Assembly: GCA_963693365.1 (NCBI GenBank)
Contig: CAVNZM010000009.1
Coordinates: 310,001-374,000 of the forward strand
Source of the DNA: Amoebidium appalachense
Lineage: Eukaryota > Ichthyosporea
DNA: 64,000 nt
Direction: 5' to 3'
The position numbers and the translations under genes were made by a program. Shown piece by piece: positions 57,260 through 64,000 of the stretch; the stretch's first letter is position 1, and each line of letters opens with the position of its first letter. Under the pieces are notes generated by a model. That model made no database searches and was not told the origin of the DNA. It worked only from the letters and a program-made list of their open reading frames with translations.

Positions 57260-58073
57260 TGGTGGGGTGTGTGTGTGTGTGCGTGTGTCTGTCGGGGGGG
57301 GGGGGGGGGGGGGAACGGGGGGATGAGTCGGCTGTATGTGTGCCTTCGTGCTCCACTGCGATGAAACATGCAGGATCAGTCACACACGCGCAAACACCTA
57401 GGCACCTACACTTGCAGGCATACACACTCTCCCAGGCATGCACACAGCTACACGCACATGCAAACACACACACACACACACACAAACGTGCCGGCAGGCA
57501 ATGTCAGAGTATTTCTGGTGTTCTATTCACACCGACAGGCACACTCCTGAGGCCTTCATGGCCACCTGTTTTGCTCTTCACCACTTGTTGTCCTTTGCTG
57601 CCCCTCTAGCCTCCCCCCACTACCTGCTAACACCCAAGTTCAATGATACCCATTTTTACTCCCACTAACTAACAAAAACGTCACTGTCACACAAGCCTGC
57701 ACGTCTGCACATCCGCGCGCGCGCACACACACACACACACACGAGCACATGGGCACACACGCACCTATATCCCCCTGCATTCTCCCCCCCCCCCCCCCCC
57801 CCCCCCCCCCCAAGGTGGGCTTTTGTATGATGCATACTCCTTGTGTGCTTGGTTTAAAAAGTTTTTTTAAAAAGGTCTGTTGGTGTTTGCCTTCGTGAAT
57901 ATGTACGCTGCACACTGTAACACATATTAACCTTCCACATCTGGTTACAGCCCAAGGACTTTCGGCAGCGCATGGAGAGCAGTCTGCAGCAACACACAGT
58001 GCCCCTCAATGAGTATGGGAAGAGGGTTAACCCAAACCCGGTGAGGGAGGGGGAGGAGGAGGACGAGAACTAG
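56798..58073 (+). CDS. TMEM242: TMEM242-family mitochondrial membrane protein, complete, 2 exons, 167 aa
   Basis: TMEM242 is a two-TM inner-membrane protein implicated in assembly of the ATP synthase c-ring and complex I in animals. Exon 1 56798-57178, exon 2 57951-58073, in phase. TM1 is about residues 23-45 (SFLAFCGVMLGAGFGLGIVA), TM2 about 102-122 (MGTVAVVAVMGSVGATVLYA). The signature LAVRALGMGT and ALGVKN-PKDFRQRMES fits the family's ALRALG...KALGV...DFR-x-K/R-M motif. The tail is acidic (EGEEEDEN) and longer than the animal protein (about 140 aa). ATG chosen as the first in frame, in context aaaaaatgg. It converges with UGGT. Confidence 0.8.
57219..57314 (+). repeat. (GT)n and G run in TMEM242 intron
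   Basis: GT tract, a short break, GT again, then about 18 G. Confidence 0.85.
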
Positions 58074-58141
58074 TGTGTGTGTGGTGTGTGTGGGGGGAGG
58101 GGGGGGGGGGGGGAAGAGGAGGGAGGGAGGAAGGTGTGTGT

Positions 58142-58193
<52 letters not shown>

Positions 58194-58771
58194 TTGTGTA
58201 TGTGGGCTAGATATAGGACGTGGTATGAGGGCGGCATGAATGGGGATCGGGTTTTGGTTTTTTATGAAGTAACCAGTATCACGTCAAACAGGGCCACATG
58301 TACTAGACACCTAAGTGTATGTTGGGCAGGAAGTACCTTTTTTGGCACAACATATTAACACCAACCGTGCACTCGATTGGGATAGTGCACTTGCACACTC
58401 TGGAATGAATGTATAGCAATGCTAGCTGCGTAGAATGTGTGATGAATACATACTTGTGTTGTACATATCCTGACAATGTCGGCCGACATGCCGATAACAC
58501 CGAAGAAAGACCTGATTATTCACGAGTAAAGAAAAATTATAAAGTTCAACTTTACCCCTGCTTGTCTGCTCTGGCATGTATTCTGTGTTGAAGGTGAACG
58601 GTTAACTATTTGCACAGGTGCATATGGGTAGTTGATACATCACAGTTAACGGGAAGGACCGGGTTCCACGGGGCAGGTGGCATTAACACAATCGGTGGTT
58701 GGTCCGACTGGGCGGATGTGCGGGAGGGTGTACTCGCGCGCGCGCATGTGTGTGTGTGTGTGTTGGGGGGG

Positions 58772-58802
<31 letters not shown>

Positions 58803-59430
58803 ATGATGCCATGATGATTTTTTAGATTAAGCTTTGGCCAAGTAGTAGTTGGCTCTGTTTTATTTGAATAAGGAACTGAATTGAGTGCACAGCACCGACA
58901 GCAGCCTATTTTCTCGCTTTGTGTTCTTCATGCAAATTACGTTTCAAAACCTCTGTGTTATTACATGTGCACACATTCACATATACTTCGTGCACCTACG
59001 TTAGACATCTCCTGAGTACTGGGCCAGTACGTGGGCTATGTGCCTGCACACATCGACTGAACACGGTAATCCATGGGCAAGTGCGAGATATGTGCAAACT
59101 GCCACAGATGATTCATTAAACCCCCCCCCCCCCCCCCAACACACACACACACACACACACCACCACCACCACCACCACCCATCCACCCACCCACTCACCC
59201 GGTGCACCCACACACACACCAAAAAAAAAAAAAAAAAAAAGGAAAAGGAAAAAAGAAAGAGAAAAAACATGTTGAACAAACAAACAAACAAAAGATGAAA
59301 AAAAAAAGACAAACAGAAGGGATATTCATTACATACAACTTGCAATATCCACAGCTTACACAACAGACTCACGGTGAACACTGCCCCCCCTCCCCCCCCC
59401 CCCCCCTCCTGCCCCCTCTTTCTTGCCCTT
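58074..59430. other. Convergent intergenic region TMEM242 / UGGT
   Basis: (GT)n and G runs (58078-58191, 58750-58801), ordinary sequence to 59110, then C run, CA, CCA and poly-A tracts (59121-59300). A minus-strand AATAAA (plus tttatt) at about 58859 could serve UGGT. No gene seen. Confidence 0.55.
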
Positions 59431-59650
59431 TTACAACTCCTCGTGCCTGTGCTGTGTTTCATCCATCTTTGGCTGGACCTCTCTCCGCAGCTCAGCCACC
59501 GCCCTATCATAGTCCACCCACTCACTGACTATGCGCACTGCCGCCTTGAGTTTGGGCTCCTTGGTCTCCGGGTTGTTGCACTGCACAGAAACAAAAATGT
59601 ATCAGGTCAATTCATGTAGTACCAAAACGAGGTACTACTTTTTCGTCTTT

Positions 59651-59692
<42 letters not shown>

Positions 59693-59820
59693 CCCCCAAC
59701 CAAAAAAAAAAAAAAAAAAAAAAAAGGTTCTGCTTATGTTGCACACTATGCCTTGTGTTGCTGATGTTGCATACTTAATGTTGCCTTTGCATGTGTCCTG
59801 CAACGTGTTTCTCATCGTGC

Positions 59821-59854
<34 letters not shown>

Positions 59855-60877
59855 ATCCTTTTTTACCCCTTAAACCCCGCAAAAGCCCTTATAACCACAA
59901 TCACCACACACAGTGACGCTTCCCCTGCCTCTCAAACACCTTTGGGCTGTCCACTACGTTCGAGCCAGTTAGATGTGGTTTTGGTCTTAATGGCCTCGTG
60001 AGAGTGTCGTGTAAGTATGCATGAAGGTGTACGACGCATATGTGTGTGTGTGTCTGTGTGTGTGTGTGTACGTGCATGCGTAGGTTTTTGTGTGTGTGCA
60101 TGTATGTGTGTGTGTGCACCCACCAAGTCTATCGTCTTTGCCTTCTTCTTTGTCTTGTCGCTGCACCATGTTTCACACCACAGCCACTCCTGGGGCAGAC
60201 TGAAGATGGGCAGTCGGTGGATCATCTGGTTGGGTAGATCCTGAAGGGGGTTAAACAGTGTGTTAGGGGAGTTTTGAACGATTTCATGTAGTAGGCATCA
60301 GATCATCAGGGCGGGTGCGGGGGGCAGGGGGGGGGGGGGGGGGGGGGGGAGTTAACGATTTGCGGTCGCAAATGTCACACAGTGGGTCAGAGGGGATAAA
60401 GCACTCTGCCTTCTAATGGTTCAAGGGTAGCTCGGGGGGAGGGGAGGGGGGGGGGGGGGGGGGGGGGGGTAGAAGATCCCTTCTTTACATGATGAACAGC
60501 AGGTTAAGGGGGGTTTTATCTGAATTGATCTCTGGGGGTTCAATTGGTGTGCGAGGAAGAGGAGTGTGAACGATCTGCTGAACAAAAGAGGTGGAACAAC
60601 ATTCGAGCATTTGATGTAGGTAGAAGATCCTTTCTTTACATGATGAACAGCAGGTTAAGGGGGGTTTTATCTGCTTTGATCTCTGGGGGTTCAATTGGTG
60701 TGCGAGGAAGAGGAGTGTGAACGATCTGCTGAACAAAAGAGGTGGAACAACATTCGAGCATTTGATGTAGGAGGTAAAGGCAGTGTGCCGTAGAGGGAAG
60801 AAGAGAGCTTCAGTGTGGTCATAAGGAAAAACTAGTGGGGGGAAATCTTAGGCATTGGCCGAGCTTTTTTTGTGTTT

Positions 60878-60945
<68 letters not shown>

Positions 60946-61066
60946 CATGTACCTGGTCGAGGTTAGCCAGACTGTTAGGGTCCTGGCTCAGCTGGTGGTA
61001 CTGTGCACGCAGTACATCCCCTGCGGCCATCTGACGGAACCGTACAAGATCGATAACGTACAGCGC

Positions 61067-61148
<82 letters not shown>

Positions 61149-61619
61149 CGTGCGCGTGCGCGCGCATGTAGGTGTGTGTATGTGCGGGCACGCGTGCGTG
61201 TGCAATAAGGGTTGTAAGTAAGCTGAACACTGTGTTCATGTATGGGACAGAATGTTTTGACCTGCGAACAATACTTGATGCAGGGGCACATGACAGGACT
61301 TCCCCACAACCACCCTGACAGCCATGGCAGCATTGGTGCACGATACTGCATGCATGTGTGTGTGTGCAGACATTTATAATCGGAACCAAATGCATCCTTC
61401 AACAAACCCAATGATTGAGAGCATTAAGGTAACCACCAAGAAAACATCATCACATCTTACCTAATATGGTATGGCTTGCCCCTCAGATGATTGGCCCAGT
61501 AGCCCTGGTCCCAGAATCTATATTTAGCCATCTCCGGTCGGTCTCCACAGAATGGAGTGTAGCCGTAGGGTGCCCCGTGGAGGTCCATCGTCATAAGTTC
61601 CTTGAGGTCTGCACGTACG

Positions 61620-61682
<63 letters not shown>

Positions 61683-61837
61683 TGTGTGGTTGTGTGTTTG
61701 TGTGTGTGTATGTGTGTGAGTGTGTGGTTGTGTGTTTGTGTGTGTATGTGTGTGAGTGTGTGGTTGTTTGTGTGTGTGTATGTGTGTGAGTGTGTGGTTG
61801 TGTGTTTGTGTGTGTGTATGTGTGTGAGTGTGTGGTT

Positions 61838-61900
<63 letters not shown>

Positions 61901-62854
61901 CGCGCGCGTCCATCGTCATAAGATCCTTGAGATCTGCACGTACGGTCTGTGTGTGTGTGAGGGGGGGAGCATGTGTTTGTGTGTCTGCGTGTATGCTCGT
62001 GTGTGTGCATGGGTGTTTGTGCACGCGCGCGCACACGTGTGTGTGTCAATGCACATGCCTCGTGTCAATTGCTGCACACAACCCAGCAGTAGAAAAAGTA
62101 AAAAATCAACAAAAATTGGGTTGCTAGTAACTCCCCTGGCAAAAGGGTACACAGGTGCACAGACACACACAGTGTTGAACAATAATGGACACCAATATGC
62201 AAGCGGATTCGTGCAACATGCATTGGGTTGATTGGGTGTCAGAGAGCATTTTGGAGACAGGAATTGAATTAACAAAAATGTAAGACAAAGCTACAGGAGG
62301 GACAGAAAGGGGGGGAGAAGGGGGGAGAGGGGGGAGGGGGGAAGAGAATGGGAGGGATATATACAAGAACAACGGATACATCGTGCAGTAAAAAGAGAGA
62401 TATGAAACCGTGCTTATACAGGGTGTGTGTGTGTGTGTGTGTTGTGTGTGCGTGTGTGTGTGGTGTGTGCATGTGTGTGTGCGCGCGCGTGTGAGTGTGG
62501 GCTCCCGCGCTCTCAGGGGCGTGTGTGCAGTGGGGGGGTGGGTGGGGCGGAGGGGGGACGATGGCATGGAAAGCAGACACCGACCTGGTCTGCGTCTACA
62601 AAGATGACCCGCTTGACGTCTAGGGGGAACAGCACGTCCAAAAATAGAATCTTGTACCTGTGATGAGGCAGAGTGTGAGGGATGAGAGGATGGTTGGTGT
62701 GAGTTAAGAAGTGTGTTTGTGTGTGTGTGTAAGTCTGGGCATGAGGAGGGTGATTGAGTGAGGCACAACTACATGCAACAAGGGAAGACGATACACGGGG
62801 CTGGAGGTAGAATTAATCCCCCCCCCCCCCCCTCCCCCCCTCCCCCCCTCCCTT

Positions 62855-62887
<33 letters not shown>

Positions 62888-63054
62888 TTGTTTCCCAACC
62901 CTTGCCCCGGTCCGTCCCCTGCTTCCCAAGTCCTATTCAACAGAACGTTCATGAAATGTTTGAGAAGAGGAAGTAGGGAAAGGTGTAGGTGAATGAGTTG
63001 ATGTGTGCGAGAATGCGTGCCTGAGTTTGAGGGTGTGTACGTGTGTGTGTGTGT

Positions 63055-63133
<79 letters not shown>

Positions 63134-63482
63134 TGTGTGTGTTTGTGTGTGTGTATGTGTGTGTGTAGTTGGGGGTCACATACCCCCATATAATACGCTG
63201 TTTCTCCGTCTGTGCGTTGAGCCAGAACGGCCAGTTGTAGCTCACAAAGGCATACTCAAACCCGTATTTTGCCGCTAGGTGCGGTATGAATTTCTGCATG
63301 GACCCACCCCCCTCAGTCAGCACATCAACGACACCCCCCCCCCCTCCCCCCCCCCCCCCCCCCCCCCCCCTTCCCCAGGGCACCCCCTGGAGCGAACAGA
63401 TCATGGCTGCAGAAGACAAAAAGCCAGAAGGAAACATTGATCCCAGGGGTCTCCCTTCAGCCCACGTATGCAAGCCCCCCCC

Positions 63483-63518
<36 letters not shown>

Positions 63519-63799
63519 ACACACACACACACACCACCACCACACACACACACCTCCCATCGTATCCCCCTGGTCCTCCCCCCCCCCCCCCCCCCCCCGC
63601 TGGCCCCACCACCTCCCCACACGCACCCACCTTGAACTTTGGAGACAGTGGCCCCTCCAGCAGCCAGAACTTAACCCTCGACTGTGTGTGCCTCATCACA
63701 CTCACCATCATGAGTGACAGGAACCGCTCATACAGGTGCCCGCTGGCCAATGAGAACACGTTGATGACGTCATGCTGCTCCTCCTCCTTGCGCAGCAGT
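59431..63799 (-). CDS. UGGT1: UDP-glucose:glycoprotein glucosyltransferase, C-terminal catalytic part, 7 exons
   Basis: ER folding sensor that reglucosylates misfolded N-glycoproteins for calnexin/calreticulin. Exons: 63799-63631, 63293-63184, 62657-62585, 61621-61461, 61067-60953, 60240-60124, 59580-59431, all in phase; upstream exons lie outside the window. They cover the GT24 domain: [26 protein letters not shown], the metal-binding D-A-D in [70 protein letters not shown]. The protein ends HEEL, a KDEL-type ER-retrieval signal (animal UGGT1 ends REEL). The gene symbol marks the family; paralogue 1 versus 2 cannot be told. The acceptor and start of exon 61621-61461 are duplicated upstream. 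Confidence 0.92.
59728..59822 (-). repeat. Dispersed repeat family, inverted copy in UGGT intron
   Basis: On the minus strand: cgatgagaaacacgttgcag, gacacatgcaaaggcaacat, aagtatgcaacatcagcaac, gcaacataagcagaacc. Same order as the 53591 copy, bounded by C runs on both sides. Confidence 0.7.
60470..60770 (+). repeat. 151-bp direct duplication in UGGT intron
   Basis: tagaagatcc(c/t)ttctttac ... aacattcgagcatttgatgt, copies at 60470 and 60621, nearly identical (gaattgat versus gctttgat). Confidence 0.88.
60887..60944 (+). repeat. G homopolymer in UGGT intron
   Basis: About 54 G after a short GT tract, 9 bp from the donor of exon 61067-60953. Confidence 0.85.
61068..61160 (+). repeat. (GT)n abutting a UGGT acceptor
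   Basis: Minus strand (GC)n/(CA)n ends CACAG at exon start 61067. Confidence 0.85.
61622..61905 (+). repeat. (GT)n higher-order array between the two acceptor copies of UGGT
   Basis: GT tract starting at the exon edge, with a repeated gagtgtgtggttgtgtgttt unit of about 55-60 bp (four copies), then GT again. Confidence 0.85.
61911..61950 (-). pseudogene. Duplicated 5' end of a UGGT exon with its splice acceptor
   Basis: Minus strand cacag|accgtacgtgcagatctcaa then ggatcttatgacgatgga. It matches the start of exon 61621-61461 except for two or three substitutions (gac to gat, gaa to gat), then breaks off into GC/CA repeat about 37 nt into the exon. Confidence 0.88.
62819..62887 (+). repeat. 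C runs in UGGT intron
   Basis: Interrupted C homopolymers with T and ttt breaks. Confidence 0.8.
63044..63166 (+). repeat. (GT)n in UGGT intron, close to a donor
   Basis: About 45 GT units followed by tttgtgtg variants; ends 15-20 bp from the donor of exon 63293-63184. Confidence 0.85.
63332..63600 (+). repeat. C runs and (CA/CCA)n in UGGT intron
   Basis: Three C homopolymers and a CA/CCA block between exons 63799-63631 and 63293-63184. Confidence 0.8.
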
Positions 63800-64000
63800 C
63801 TGTATGGGATCGAGTTTAGGCTAGTGATATTTTAGAATACCCCCCTCCCCCCCCATCCCTCCCCCTCCCCCCGAGGGGTTGACAAACACCACACACAAAG
63901 GGAGAAAATATATAACCTCGGCCTATGAATATCGGCGCCAACACACACACCTAGCGATAAGAAGAACTTCAAGCCCCCCCGTCCCCCCCTCCCCCCCCTC
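63800..64000. other. UGGT intron at window edge
   Basis: C-rich sequence and ordinary intron sequence upstream of the first visible UGGT exon; no exon could be recognised before the window ends. Confidence 0.5.

Overview
This window is nuclear DNA from a eukaryote. The genes are split by many short GT-AG introns, and the products are eukaryotic: a CCT chaperonin subunit, an endosomal Na+/H+ exchanger, MCM7, complex I subunit NDUFA1, TMEM242, UGGT and a JmjC protein. Introns and spacers are packed with (GT)n/(CA)n microsatellites and G or C homopolymers, one of them 92 G long. I cannot fix the species. A free-living protist or early-branching relative of animals and fungi fits the gene set, but this is inference.

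Layout. 1-16 kb: 3' half of CCT7 (+), then a complete 13-exon SLC9A6/7/9-type exchanger (+). 16.4-18.1 kb: a microsatellite-poor island with a small secreted cysteine-rich protein (-). 18.1-36.9 kb: a segment bounded by a 350-bp near-identical inverted repeat, with a 500-N gap at the inner end of the left copy. It holds a 638-aa orphan (-), a SINE-like retroinsertion with 14-bp target-site duplications, two small genes (+), a JmjN/JmjC-type gene whose introns carry minisatellites (-), a coiled-coil protein with a poly-C frameshift (+), a two-TM protein (-), a protein with two Cys/His motifs (+) and a PD-(D/E)XK nuclease-like protein (-) whose promoter region is the inverted repeat itself. 36.87-37.27 kb: a ~400-bp GC-rich hairpin touching the right repeat, followed by 800 bp unusually rich in TACGA/TCGTA. 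38-40.7 kb: repeats. 40.7-51.4 kb: complete 19-exon MCM7 (-). 55.1-58.1 kb: NDUFA1 (-) and TMEM242 (+), divergently arranged. 59.4-63.8 kb: the last seven exons of UGGT (-), ending in an HEEL retrieval signal; its 5' part lies beyond the window.

The housekeeping genes are unrelated in pathway: protein folding (CCT7, UGGT), organelle pH (NHE), replication licensing (MCM7) and respiration (NDUFA1, TMEM242). The odd part is the 18.1-36.9 kb segment: mostly unrecognised genes, a nuclease-like protein reading inward from a terminal-type inverted repeat, and very short gene-to-poly(A) distances next to a host-like intron-rich JmjC gene. It may be a large mobile or virus-derived element, but no capsid, polymerase, integrase or transposase gene was recognised, so this stays a hypothesis.

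Two sequence phenomena stand out genome-wide. In three different genes a 3' splice site plus the start of its exon is duplicated just upstream (CCT7, NHE, UGGT). Microsatellites often sit flush against splice sites, so that (CA)n itself ends in the AG acceptor. Exon boundaries were read by eye from splice consensus, reading-frame phase and remembered family homology; no alignment was run.
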